Assembly (NCBI GenBank): GCA_002404895.1
Contig: DHKO01000049.1
Span: forward strand, 1-17,299
Reading direction: 5' to 3'
From: Treponema sp. UBA4692
GTDB lineage: Bacteria; Spirochaetota; Spirochaetia; Treponematales; Treponemataceae
DNA length: 17,299 nt
Shown here: in pieces, positions 7,134 to 14,649 of the stretch
Numbering within the stretch: the first letter of the stretch is position 1
How the letters are laid out: every line of letters starts with the position of its first letter
Notes under the pieces: generated by a model
The model's database searches: none
Told to the model about the DNA's origin: nothing
Seen by the model: the letters and a program-made list of their open reading frames with translations, nothing else
Translations under genes and position numbers: made by a program

Positions 7134-7241
7134 AATACTCCATTAGCATCAGAAAGAACGCCGCGGTTTCAGCATAGCTTCAACCGAGACTCGCTCAAAA
7201 CAACCCTCGATTGTTTTACCGGCTAAAGCCGTTGCTCGCTA
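7134..7241. repeat. Hairpin-rich insert between duplicated atpB starts
   Basis: This 108-nt stretch lies between the two 21-nt direct repeats. It contains AAAACAA/TTGTTTT (7197-7203 with 7211-7217, 7-nt loop) and CGGC-TAAA-GCCG (7220-7231). No transposase and no clear terminal inverted repeats are present. The section CGCGGTTTCAGCATAGCTTC (about 7162-7181) loosely resembles part of the element at 9905-9922, but the match is weak. Confidence 0.5.
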
Positions 7242-7260
7242 TATATTCAACACCTTTCAT
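7216..7260 (-). pseudogene. Duplicated, truncated 5' end of atpB (14-codon ORF)
   Basis: An ATG at 7260 with a good ribosome site (GAGGT at 7265-7269, 4 nt upstream) opens a frame translating as MKGVEYIASNGFSR then TAA. The first six residues MKGVEY are those of atpB. The sequence then diverges into the hairpin CGGC-TTTA-GCCG. It therefore looks like the original atpB start interrupted by a 108-nt insertion or rearrangement, with the real gene restarting at 7131. Whether ribosomes use it as a leader peptide is unknown. Confidence 0.6.
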
Positions 7261-7262
7261 TT

Positions 7263-7415
7263 TTACCTCAATTTTAGAGGGGAGAAGCCTCTCCCCTAGT
7301 CGGCACTCTGGCAGCTGCGCTTCCGCCGTCGCCTCCATACCCCGCTCTGCGGGAGCTGCACCCCCGCAACGCCCCGCCCGCGCTTAGTGCAAGGAAAAAC
7401 CGCTTTTATAAATCG
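7263..7415. other. GC-rich non-coding stretch between atpA and the duplicated atpB start
   Basis: No credible gene. AGGGGAGA (7278-7285) and TCTCCCCT (7290-7297) form a perfect 8-bp stem with a 4-nt loop, lying just upstream of the GAGGT ribosome site. CCCGC-TCT-GCGGG (7341-7353) forms a second hairpin. The middle (about 7305-7384) is much richer in C/G than the adjacent genes and resembles intergenic repeat sequence. Neither stem has a T-run, so they are not standard terminators. Confidence 0.55.
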
Positions 7416-9203
7416 TCAGTTTGCCTTGTAATACCGCTCAAGCTCGCTCATCTGCTCGTCAAGATGTCTTTCTGTATCTTTGAGCATTTCAAGCTTGTCA
7501 TTTGGAACAGTCGATTTCAAACGAACAATCTCGTCCTTTACAGGAAGCGAAACAACTTTTGGAAGCGGCGCGCCAGCTTTTATCACTGCAAGTCCGCGCT
7601 CGTAAAAATCCATTATCAAAAGCAAAATCGCAATCTGCTTTTCAGGAACCGAGTAAACGTCAACCGCATCGAACGCGCTCTGCTGCAAGAAGCCGTTCTT
7701 AATCATTTCTGCAACAGTCAAGATGATTCTTTTTTCATCCGGCAAAGCGTCAGGTCCAATCAATCGGACAATCTGCTGCAGGCGCTGCTCGTTCTTCAAA
7801 AGCTCGAGAGCCTTCAAGCGGACATCTGCCCATCTCGGATCGTGTTTTTCCCACCATTCCTTGATTTCGTCTGCATACTCAGAATAGCTTTCAATCCATC
7901 CGATTGCAGGATAATGTCTCGCGTTCGCAAGCTCGCGGTTCAAAGCCCAAAAACAGCGGATAAATCGTTTTGTGTGCTGGGTTACAGGCTCTGAAAAATC
8001 GCCGCCCGGAGGCGAAACCGCTCCAATTACAGAAACAGAGCCTTCCTGCCCGCACAGAGCTTTTACACGGCCTGCGCGCTCATAAAATTCAGCAAGCCGC
8101 GTCGGAAGATAAGCTGGGAATCCCTCTTCCGCAGGCATCTCTTCCATTCGGCCTGAAAGCTCGCGCAACGCCTCTGCCCATCTTGAAGTCGAGTCCGCCA
8201 TGATTGCAACATGCATTCCCATGTCGCGGTAATATTCAGCAAGCGTAATTCCCGAATAAAGAGAGACTTCGCGCGCCGCAACCGGCATGTTTGAAGTGTT
8301 CGCAATCAAAATCGTGCGCTCCATAAGAGAACGCCCTGTCCGAGGGTCAATCAAAGTAGGAAATTCAGTCAGAACATCAGTCATCTCGTTTCCGCGCTCG
8401 CCGCAGCCAATGTAGACAATCAAATCCGCATCGCACCACTTTGCAATCGCGTGCTGAGTCATCGTTTTTCCAGTACCGAATCCGCCCGGAATCGCAGCCG
8501 TTCCGCCTTTTGAAAGCGGAAAGAAAACATCGATTACACGCTGACCAGTGATAAGCGGCTCGCTCACAGCAAGTTTCTGCGAATAAGGACGCTGAACACG
8601 GAGCGGCCAATAATGGCTAAGCTTAATTTCCTCGTCAAGCTCGGTTGTTCCAATAACATCGTCAACTGAATATTCGCCTGCGCCTGAAAAAGTCTTCAAG
8701 ACTCTTCCACGGACAGTCGGCGGAACCATAATCTTATGCCTTATAGACTGCGTTTCCTGAACATATCCCAGAACTGCGCCCGAGCAAATCGCCATTCCTT
8801 CATGAACGCCATCGGCAACCTCAAAATTCCATTTTTTATTCGCCTCAATCGGCTCAGCGCGAACGCCCGGAGCAAGAAAAGCTCCAGATTCTTTGTACAT
8901 CGTTTCAAGCGGACGCTGAATTCCGTCGTAAATCGTTCCGACAAGTCCAGGACCAAGCTTCAGCGAAAGCGGCCGTTCATTTGAAACGACTTTCTCGCCG
9001 ATTTTCATTCCAGTGTCGTCTTCGTAAACCTGAATTACTGCTTTTCCCTGATTCTGTCTGATGATTTCGCCGATTATTTTTTTCTCGCCAACATCAACAA
9101 CATCATAAAGTCCGCAGCCCTCAAGCCCTTCCGCATATACAATCGGACCTGAAATTCTTGTGATTTTTCCAGTTATCTGTTTTTTGCCTTCAGCCGCACT
9201 CAT
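7416..9203 (-). CDS. atpA: V/A-type ATP synthase catalytic subunit A, 595 aa
   Basis: The catalytic nucleotide-binding subunit of the cytoplasmic head. The Walker A motif is GGFGTGKT (240-247), with the catalytic Glu269 in GCGERGNEM (266-274). The long non-homologous insertion typical of A subunits lies around 110-195 (PGVRAEPIE, GRVLKTFSGAGEY). MADSTSRWAEALRELSGRM (335-353) and GFPAYLPTRLAEFYERAG are conserved. Length is normal. The ATG at 9203 overlaps the atpE stop by 4 nt (ATGA), indicating translational coupling, and GGGAGG lies just upstream inside atpE. The next gene, atpB, is separated by 284 nt of repeat-like sequence. Confidence 0.98.
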   Translation of the reverse strand: MSAAEGKKQITGKITRISGPIVYAEGLEGCGLYDVVDVGEKKIIGEIIRQNQGKAVIQVYEDDTGMKIGEKVVSNERPLSLKLGPGLVGTIYDGIQRPLETMYKESGAFLAPGVRAEPIEANKKWNFEVADGVHEGMAICSGAVLGYVQETQSIRHKIMVPPTVRGRVLKTFSGAGEYSVDDVIGTTELDEEIKLSHYWPLRVQRPYSQKLAVSEPLITGQRVIDVFFPLSKGGTAAIPGGFGTGKTMTQHAIAKWCDADLIVYIGCGERGNEMTDVLTEFPTLIDPRTGRSLMERTILIANTSNMPVAAREVSLYSGITLAEYYRDMGMHVAIMADSTSRWAEALRELSGRMEEMPAEEGFPAYLPTRLAEFYERAGRVKALCGQEGSVSVIGAVSPPGGDFSEPVTQHTKRFIRCFWALNRELANARHYPAIGWIESYSEYADEIKEWWEKHDPRWADVRLKALELLKNEQRLQQIVRLIGPDALPDEKRIILTVAEMIKNGFLQQSAFDAVDVYSVPEKQIAILLLIMDFYERGLAVIKAGAPLPKVVSLPVKDEIVRLKSTVPNDKLEMLKDTERHLDEQMSELERYYKAN

Positions 9204-9835
9204 TCCGGCAACCTCCCGCCAAACAGCGTTGTTGCAAGCTCGCTGCTGTATTTATCCTTAATTTCGCGCACAAGCTGATCAACCGTCAGCCTTATGCGGA
9301 AAGATTTTTCCTCGTCTTCGAGAATGACCCCCTCGTGAAAATCATTTCCATAGCAAGATTCCTCGCCGGATTTTTCAAAAGGAATTTCATCAATTTCAGA
9401 AATATTTTTTACTGTATTTTTCAGATTTTTTTGAACCAAGTCCGCATCAAAACCAAAAACGCGGGCTTTCATATTTTTATTCAAGATTTCATGCGGCAAA
9501 TTTTCAAGCTTTTTCGCCACCAAGCAAAGCCTTTTTTCAGCTCCAAGATTTTCAAGATAACCGTTGAAAGCCTTTGAAACGCAATCCGCATAAAAAGCCG
9601 CAAGAAACCGCTCCTTTTCAAGAGGAAAAGAAGCCTCGATGTTTTTCTCGAAACGGCTCAGCTTGTTCTCATAAAATTCATCTTTCTGCTTTGAAGCTTC
9701 CTGAACATGAGCCGCAACTCCGCCAAGAATATTTTTCGCCTCTTCTTCGGCTCTGGCAACAATTTTTTCGGCCTTCTTGCGCGCGTCAGCTTCAATTTCT
9801 TTGTCAAGTATTTCGGTAGACCTTAATTCTTCCAT
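9200..9835 (-). CDS. atpE: V/A-type ATP synthase subunit E (peripheral stalk), 211 aa
   Basis: Subunit E pairs with the G/H subunit to form the peripheral stalks that hold the head to the membrane I subunit. The first 110 residues are charged coiled coil (KEIEADARKKAEKIVARAEE, EAKNILGGVAAHVQEA) and the C-terminal half is globular (FHEGVILEDEEKSFRIRLTV, then DQLVREIK), as in archaeal-type E proteins. Sequence conservation is low, so the assignment leans on this layout, the length and the position directly before atpA, whose start overlaps its stop by 4 nt. Its own ribosome site (AAGGT, about 12 nt before the ATG) is unremarkable. A 219-nt gap with the second repeat copy lies upstream. Confidence 0.88.
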   Translation of the reverse strand: MEELRSTEILDKEIEADARKKAEKIVARAEEEAKNILGGVAAHVQEASKQKDEFYENKLSRFEKNIEASFPLEKERFLAAFYADCVSKAFNGYLENLGAEKRLCLVAKKLENLPHEILNKNMKARVFGFDADLVQKNLKNTVKNISEIDEIPFEKSGEESCYGNDFHEGVILEDEEKSFRIRLTVDQLVREIKDKYSSELATTLFGGRLPE

Positions 9836-9860
9836 TTTTCTTGTTACCTTTTAAACTCTG

Positions 9861-9990
9861 ATTTTTTCTGGGCGTTTCCCTCGCTTCGCTCGGGTCGCTA
9901 TGTCCGTGGTTTCATTGCTTCGTTCCGCTGCGCTTCACTCCGCAACGGCTACGCCGCCACTACCAGCGCTAACGCAGGACAAGACGGCTT
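9861..9990. repeat. Intergenic GC-rich repeat element, copy 2 (atpF-atpE gap)
   Basis: Positions 9861-9885 (attttttct then gggcgtttccctcgct) match 5578-5605, and CGCTCGGGTCG follows as in the first copy, but without the intervening 23-nt insert. A GC-rich tail runs to about 9990. Orientation is the same in both copies, with the T-rich end facing the start of the next gene. No ORF with a credible start lies inside. The rest of the gap (9991-10054) is ordinary AT-rich sequence. Confidence 0.6.
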
Positions 9991-10054
9991 AAAAACAATT
10001 GGCAAACAGTTTTTGTCTCAAACCGTTTTCTAAATCTGTCTCTAGGCCGTTTTT

Positions 10055-10387
10055 CTACACCGAAACGCCAACCGCTTCACGGATTGCATCTGTCAGCGAT
10101 TTTTTGCCTTCCAAATGCCCATGAATTCCGGGAATTTCAACAATCAGAGGATATTGGCTTGTTTTCTGCCAGTCGAGAACTTCATCTTCAATCATGGCAG
10201 AAACATCTTCCGTCAAAATCAGGATTTTCGGCCGCTCATCAGCAGGAACTGCTTCCGCTCCGCCCCTGCCTGTAACGCGGTTAAACGCAGCAAGAGCTTC
10301 TGCCCTGTTCACTGCGACCTCGCCGTTCACTCCAGCGAGCTTAAATCCCAAAATCAACTCTCTTTCTGCAATAACAAAATATTCCAT
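10055..10387 (-). CDS. atpF: V/A-type ATP synthase subunit F (central stalk), 110 aa
   Basis: A small Rossmann-like subunit that binds the D shaft and modulates ATPase activity. GFKLAGVNGEVAV (14-26), KILILTEDVSAMI (54-66) and YPLIVEIPG (79-87) follow the pattern of the family: G.RLAGI near the start, then ILITE.IA, then P.IV.IP. Length is typical. The ribosome site is weak (AGAAAG). It lies 54 nt after the proteolipid gene and 219 nt before atpE. Confidence 0.92.
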   Translation of the reverse strand: MEYFVIAERELILGFKLAGVNGEVAVNRAEALAAFNRVTGRGGAEAVPADERPKILILTEDVSAMIEDEVLDWQKTSQYPLIVEIPGIHGHLEGKKSLTDAIREAVGVSV

Positions 10388-10441
10388 TGCTTTCTAAACG
10401 ATAAACAACAGCTGGTTCTTAGGCAGCCGCCAGAAAATTGC

Positions 10442-10834
10442 TTACAGAATTATGATAAGAAGAGCAACAAGGAATCCCCAAAGACAAATACCTTCGGCAA
10501 GTCCTACGAACGGAAGAGCTTTTCCCGAAAGCTCCGCGTTCTCGCTCATTGCGCCCATTGCAGCCGCACCGATTTTTCCAACCGCAATACCGCCTGCAAT
10601 ACAAGCAACACCAACAGCGATTGCGGCCGCAACATACTTCAAAGCTCCGTCGGCTGATTCAGCCTTGGAAACTTCCTGAGCCGAAGCGTTATCTGCAACT
10701 ACAACATTCTGTTCGTTCTGAGCCTGAGCTTCTACAGCCTGCTCATCAGAAACAACAGCAGTCTGAGCAACCGCGCCAAAAATTGAAAAACCTGCAAGCA
10801 ACGCACCAATCATCATAATTTTTGATATTTTCAT
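10442..10834 (-). CDS. atpK: V/A-type ATP synthase subunit K (proteolipid ring), 130 aa
   Basis: Membrane rotor-ring subunit. Residues 1-23 look like a signal peptide (MKISKIMMIGALLAGFSIFG, with AVA before Q24). An acidic, Gln/Ala-rich segment (24-62) follows, then one helical hairpin: helix 1 about 64-96, rich in Gly/Ala (GVACIAGGIAVGKIG), and helix 2 about 105-130. Glu114 in GLAEGICLWG is the ion-binding carboxylate. This is the single-hairpin form, as in Thermus, not the duplicated four-helix form. The frame is open to 10867, but the ATG at 10834 is preferred because AGAGG lies 6 nt before it and the protein then starts at the signal sequence. It lies 35 nt after atpI. Confidence 0.93.
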   Translation of the reverse strand: MKISKIMMIGALLAGFSIFGAVAQTAVVSDEQAVEAQAQNEQNVVVADNASAQEVSKAESADGALKYVAAAIAVGVACIAGGIAVGKIGAAAMGAMSENAELSGKALPFVGLAEGICLWGFLVALLIIIL

Positions 10835-10869
10835 AAAAACCTCTTTTGCCGGCATTTGCCAGCGCAATT

Positions 10870-12861
10870 TTATTTATATTCAAAACAGAACGGAGCAAAT
10901 TCCCGTCCCGTTTCATTGAAGAATTTAGAAAAGAATTCGTAATATTGAAGCCTTATAACCTGAATTGCGACAATCATTCCCTCAAGAACAATCACAATCG
11001 CATTTCCGGCAATCATTACGGCAAGATAAGCCGGCCCTGCCATCTCCGAAAGCGTCAAGATTATGAATCCCAAAACCGCATGCGCAAGCCCGAACGCGCC
11101 CACACGCACAAAGCTTATAGAATTTGAAAGATAGCTTACCAAAGTTTCCAGCACTTCGACAACAGCCTCGATAATCGCCGCAAAAAGCCCGTTTTCAAGA
11201 ACCGGCCGCTCGCCTGAAATCAATTTTTCAAGCGGGCCGCAAAATCCAGTAAGGAAAAGTGTTATTCCAATCACAGACCAGTCAAAAGCCGAAATTTTGT
11301 GTCCGAAACCCGCGATTCTGATTGCCATCACAACAACATACCAAAAGAAAACCGAGCCTGAAATTCCGTTTTTCCCGAAAATCGCCTTCCCCGGCTTTCC
11401 AAGCAAGAAATTGTCCGCAATATTTATGATAAGCCCGATTGAATTGATTACAAATCCGACTCCGACAGTAAATCCAAAGAAAACAAACATCCTCACAACA
11501 GAAGCCATTCCGCCGTCTGGCATCAAATGAAGGATTCTGTCTCTTGGCTCGCCAAAAAGTCCCGTCACAAAACGCCCGAACGGAGCCAGCAAAGTCTCGT
11601 TTCCAAAAAATTCACCGTTCAGCAAGCCCATTATCATGCTAGAACAGCCAATCGAAATGAAAATCGGCGCAAATTTATTCCAGCCGCCAACTTTAACGAC
11701 TTTTACAGCCATCAAAATTCCAAGCAAAAGAAAAACCAGCCCCTGGCCAGCGTCGCCAAACATAATTCCGAACAAAACGGTAAAAAACAAGGCGACAAAA
11801 GGTGTCGGGTCAATAGCGCCGTAAACCGGCGAACCGTAGCTGAAAATCATTCTTTCAAACGCGCCAATCAGTTTTCCGTGTTTCAGCCGCACAGGAACTT
11901 GCTCAGTTCCGTTTATCACGGCTGGCACTTCGCGCGGCTGATAGATTTTTATTGCAGTCCGACCCTCAGTAAGCTTGTCCAGCTCCTTCATCATATCGTG
12001 GCTGTAGCTTTCAGGAATCCAGCCGGTAATTCTGTAGACAAGGCTTGTTGACTCAAGGCTGTTCTGAATATCTGTGATTTTCGCTCCAATTGAAAATTTC
12101 GCAAGCAGATTCTGCAAAATCTCCGCGTGAGTCAAAGCCATATTGCGTTTTTCTTCTTCAAGGCTCTTGTAAAGATTATCAGTTTCGTCAATTTGCTTTT
12201 TCAAGCCCTCAAGAACGCCGTCAGGAACGCCCTTGAACTGCTCAGGAATTTCAAGAGGAACGAATCCGAAGTTCTTCAGCTCAGAATCAAGCGAAAAACG
12301 CGCTTTTTTAGAGCTTGCGGCAAGTATTTTTGATTTGTCATCGCCAAGAGGAATTATCACCGCGCGCTCGCCGACAGCAAATTTCAGCTCGTCAAAATTG
12401 CCCGGGTCGATTTTTCCGACTCTAAGCGACAAAAATGAAAGATGGTCAAGCTCAGAAAAATTGACCTTCAAATTCGCAAATGATTTTGCCTCATCATAAG
12501 CGGATTTTACACGCTCTTTCTCCTGAACTGCGGCATTTTCCCTCTTCATAAAATCGTTCACATCGCCGATAAATTTGCTCGCCGCATTGCGGTCTTCATC
12601 TGTCGGACGGGAAAATTTCTCAAGATAGCTAGAATCAATATTCTTGACTCCAAGAAAATTTCTTGCGGATTTCAAGTTTTCAAGAATTTCCGCGTCAGGA
12701 TTTTTCAAGTCAGATTTTTTCTCAGATGAAGACGAATTTTCAGAATTTTTCTTATCCTGAAACTGGAAATTGCCTTTTTTGCCCAAAAATTCAAGCACAG
12801 ACGCAATATCCTGCTTCAAAATCATAAGTTCAACCAAACGCATTGGTGTAGTTCTAGCCAT
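10870..12861 (-). CDS. atpI: V/A-type ATP synthase subunit I (membrane stator, a-subunit homologue), 663 aa
   Basis: The cytoplasmic N-terminal half (1-345) is charged with coiled-coil segments and binds the peripheral stalks. The C-terminal half has about seven to eight membrane helices starting near 355. FGIMFGDAGQG (364-374) is the family hallmark at the first helix. SNSISFVRVGAFGLAHA (579-595) includes Arg586, equivalent to the essential Arg that faces the proteolipid Glu. EGMIVAIQVIRLQYYEFFSK (627-646) is the conserved last helix. Length is normal. GGTGG lies shortly before the ATG, 24 nt after atpC. The acidic/Ser linker around 36-50 (DKKNSENSSSSEKKS) appears to be a local insertion. 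Confidence 0.97.
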   Translation of the reverse strand: MARTTPMRLVELMILKQDIASVLEFLGKKGNFQFQDKKNSENSSSSEKKSDLKNPDAEILENLKSARNFLGVKNIDSSYLEKFSRPTDEDRNAASKFIGDVNDFMKRENAAVQEKERVKSAYDEAKSFANLKVNFSELDHLSFLSLRVGKIDPGNFDELKFAVGERAVIIPLGDDKSKILAASSKKARFSLDSELKNFGFVPLEIPEQFKGVPDGVLEGLKKQIDETDNLYKSLEEEKRNMALTHAEILQNLLAKFSIGAKITDIQNSLESTSLVYRITGWIPESYSHDMMKELDKLTEGRTAIKIYQPREVPAVINGTEQVPVRLKHGKLIGAFERMIFSYGSPVYGAIDPTPFVALFFTVLFGIMFGDAGQGLVFLLLGILMAVKVVKVGGWNKFAPIFISIGCSSMIMGLLNGEFFGNETLLAPFGRFVTGLFGEPRDRILHLMPDGGMASVVRMFVFFGFTVGVGFVINSIGLIINIADNFLLGKPGKAIFGKNGISGSVFFWYVVVMAIRIAGFGHKISAFDWSVIGITLFLTGFCGPLEKLISGERPVLENGLFAAIIEAVVEVLETLVSYLSNSISFVRVGAFGLAHAVLGFIILTLSEMAGPAYLAVMIAGNAIVIVLEGMIVAIQVIRLQYYEFFSKFFNETGREFAPFCFEYK

Positions 12862-12885
12862 AATCCACCGCCTTATCTAAAAACG

Positions 12886-13746
12886 CTACGCTTTTTCAGC
12901 CGATGCGAAACCAGCCGCCTCTTTTTCTTTTTCCTCGCCGACATCAAGACGCAAGCCTTCCGCCGCAGTTCTGATGTAATCAAGCTCCGTCTGCTTAATC
13001 TTAAACCAAGCGACAAAACTCGTAACACTCATAGGATTTTTATGAAATGAATGCTGAAAAAAATTGTTAAGATACCGCTTTACAGCCCGCTCAACGTAGC
13101 AAGGATCAATTTCCCAAAGCGTGCCTTCCTCATGCGGATTCAACGCCTTAGAATATTTCCATTTCCGCCAGTCGTCATAATTCGCCGGGTCTTTGTCAAG
13201 AATCTCGTAAGTCTCGCGGGCAAGCACATCATTTTTTGAAGGCTTTTCGCCTGCATAAACCAAAAGATTTTCAATTTCTTTTCTGCTGTACTTGTAATAA
13301 ACTTTCAGCCGCAAAGCCCAAATTATATTTTTAAGGGAAATAACAGTTTTTATGAGTTTTTCAAGAGAGTTCTTGTCCATCGCAGGAAGGGTTTCAGCAG
13401 CTTTCCAAAGCTTTAAGATTTCTTCACGGTCTTTTTCCGCGCTTTTTTCTCCAGAATTTTCGTATTCATAAAAATCGAAGATTGCAGAAAGAATCGGAGA
13501 CGGATTGTCAAAATATCCAAAAAGTTCTTTTGCCGAATTCTCGAAGTTTTCAGCCGCTTTTTTCTCGATTTCTTTTGCGAGCATAATCTCCGGGACTGCC
13601 GGAACATCGCTTCCAAAAAGAAGAGTGTAAAGTTCTTTCAATGATTTTGCTGCAAAAAGCCTGTTTGCTTTCTCGCCGACAAAAGATTTTCTTAAAATTC
13701 CGCCCGCTTTCGCGTAGCAAAAGGCCGATGCCGCTGAAAAATCCAT
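12886..13746 (-). CDS. atpC: V/A-type ATP synthase subunit C (V0D/AC39 family), 286 aa
   Basis: A socket between the central stalk and the proteolipid ring. The protein is mainly helical and soluble, with the family's C-terminal pattern FVAWFKIKQTELDYIRTAAE then GLRLD (about 248-272), in which KIKE.E...IR...EG is conserved. Mid-region signatures such as SLKNIIWALRLKVYYKYS (136-153) also fit. Its length is slightly shorter than archaeal C subunits. The ribosome site AAGGCGG overlaps the stop of the upstream subunit, and the gap is 12 nt, so the two are tightly coupled. The position between the H and I genes agrees with the operon order of other spirochaetes and archaea. Confidence 0.88.
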   Translation of the reverse strand: MDFSAASAFCYAKAGGILRKSFVGEKANRLFAAKSLKELYTLLFGSDVPAVPEIMLAKEIEKKAAENFENSAKELFGYFDNPSPILSAIFDFYEYENSGEKSAEKDREEILKLWKAAETLPAMDKNSLEKLIKTVISLKNIIWALRLKVYYKYSRKEIENLLVYAGEKPSKNDVLARETYEILDKDPANYDDWRKWKYSKALNPHEEGTLWEIDPCYVERAVKRYLNNFFQHSFHKNPMSVTSFVAWFKIKQTELDYIRTAAEGLRLDVGEEKEKEAAGFASAEKA

Positions 13747-13758
13747 ACGAACGCCGCC

Positions 13759-14064
13759 TTATGCAAAAATTTTGTCGAGAAACTGATTGAATGAAGCGGT
13801 GTCAAGTTTTGAAGCCGTAATTTTTTCTTTGTATTCTTTTAGATGATTTTCGTTTTCTTCAATGGCAGCATGCTTTTTCTCTTCATATTTTTTCTCGTCC
13901 TGCTCGATGATTTTGTCAACCTCGGCTTTGAATTCGCTGTCAGCCTCCGCCTTGGCCAGAGATATTTTTTTGTCAGCTTTTTCCTGAGCTGAAATTGTCA
14001 TGGCTTTGGCATTCTGTTCTACTTCCAAAAGATGATTGATTGCATTAACTTCCTGTTCAGCCAT
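13759..14064 (-). CDS. V/A-type ATP synthase subunit H/G (peripheral stalk), 101 aa
   Basis: A short, highly charged coiled-coil protein (AMTISAQEKADKKISLAKAE, KYEEKKHAAIEENENHLKEY) with no membrane segment. It is the expected partner of subunit E in the peripheral stalk. Naming differs between organisms (AtpH, subunit G, NtpF in Enterococcus), so no symbol is given. Low-complexity coiled coil prevents a motif-based proof; the call rests on length, composition and its place as the first ATPase gene. AGAGGCGGA lies just before the ATG, and a 12-bp perfect palindrome, CTAATATATTAG (14078-14089), sits further upstream. It starts 32 nt after the PtsN-like gene. Confidence 0.82.
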   Translation of the reverse strand: MAEQEVNAINHLLEVEQNAKAMTISAQEKADKKISLAKAEADSEFKAEVDKIIEQDEKKYEEKKHAAIEENENHLKEYKEKITASKLDTASFNQFLDKIFA

Positions 14065-14096
14065 TTTTCCGCCTCTTCTAATATATTAGTCAACTT

Positions 14097-14564
14097 CTAT
14101 TGTAGCAAACTTTCTTCTGATTCGCAAAGGAATTTGTAGACTTCAGAAGACGAAGAACATTTCACTAGTTTTTCGACAAAATTCGGAATCTGAAGAACCA
14201 ACGCAAGAGATTTTAAAATCTGAATATGCCGTTCAGCCTCGTCCTCTGCGCCAAGAATCATAAAAACCACATGGACAGGAGCTTTGTCAAGGGAATCGTA
14301 ATCGATTCCTTCCCGGCTTATTCCGATTGCGCCGACAGTTTTTTTCATTGAAGAGATTTGTGCATGAGGAATCGCGACGCTGTGCATAATTCCTGTAGAC
14401 ATTTTCGATTCGCGCTCGTTCAGTGCCGAGAGAGCCTCTTCACGGTCAAGCGAAGGACAATAAGAATGGATTTTTTCTACAAGCTCTTCAAAAAGCTCAT
14501 CTTTTTCTGTGCTTTCAAGATTCACGCAGACAGTTTCTTTCGGGAAAAATTCACCTAAAAGCAT
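14097..14564 (-). CDS. ptsN: PTS EIIA type-2 (PtsN/fructose-like) regulatory protein, 155 aa
   Basis: The motif STGIMHSVAIPHAQ contains the phosphorylated His67 of EIIA-Fru/Mtl/Ntr domains, where G...G.AIPHA is the signature. No EIIB, EIIC or HPr domain is attached, and no PTS permease is nearby, so a regulatory role as in PtsN is more likely than sugar uptake. The open frame reaches a GTG at 14600 without a ribosome site. The ATG at 14564 has AAGGAG (14576-14581) 11 nt upstream and gives a protein beginning MLLGEFFPKETVCVNL, as usual for the family. It precedes the first ATPase gene by 32 nt and is probably the first gene of that operon. Confidence 0.9.
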   Translation of the reverse strand: MLLGEFFPKETVCVNLESTEKDELFEELVEKIHSYCPSLDREEALSALNERESKMSTGIMHSVAIPHAQISSMKKTVGAIGISREGIDYDSLDKAPVHVVFMILGAEDEAERHIQILKSLALVLQIPNFVEKLVKCSSSSEVYKFLCESEESLLQ

Positions 14565-14603
14565 TTTGTCAAAATCTCCTTCAAAAATTATCAAAGCCAC
14601 AAG

Positions 14604-14632
14604 ATAAAAACATAAAAAAGCATTTTTATCAA
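14604..14632 (-). promoter_or_regulatory. Candidate promoter for the ptsN-V-ATPase operon
   Basis: On the minus strand TTGATA (14627-14632) and TTTTAT (14604-14609, four of six matches) are 17 nt apart, just downstream of the secG terminator and about 40 nt before the ptsN ATG. The -10 element is weak, so this is tentative. Confidence 0.35.
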
Positions 14633-14649
14633 TCCGGCTTTTTATGGCA

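Noticed and set aside
7134..7241. Insertion sequence or intact MITE
   Set aside because: No transposase and no clear terminal inverted repeats were found, so it is described only as an insert between direct repeats.
10835..10867. Eleven-residue N-terminal extension of the proteolipid
   Set aside because: It contains the ribosome site for the ATG at 10834 and would place residues before an evident signal sequence.
14565..14600. Twelve extra N-terminal residues for the PtsN-like protein using a GTG start at 14600
   Set aside because: There is no ribosome site before the GTG, and the strong AAGGAG lies inside this extension, serving the ATG at 14564.
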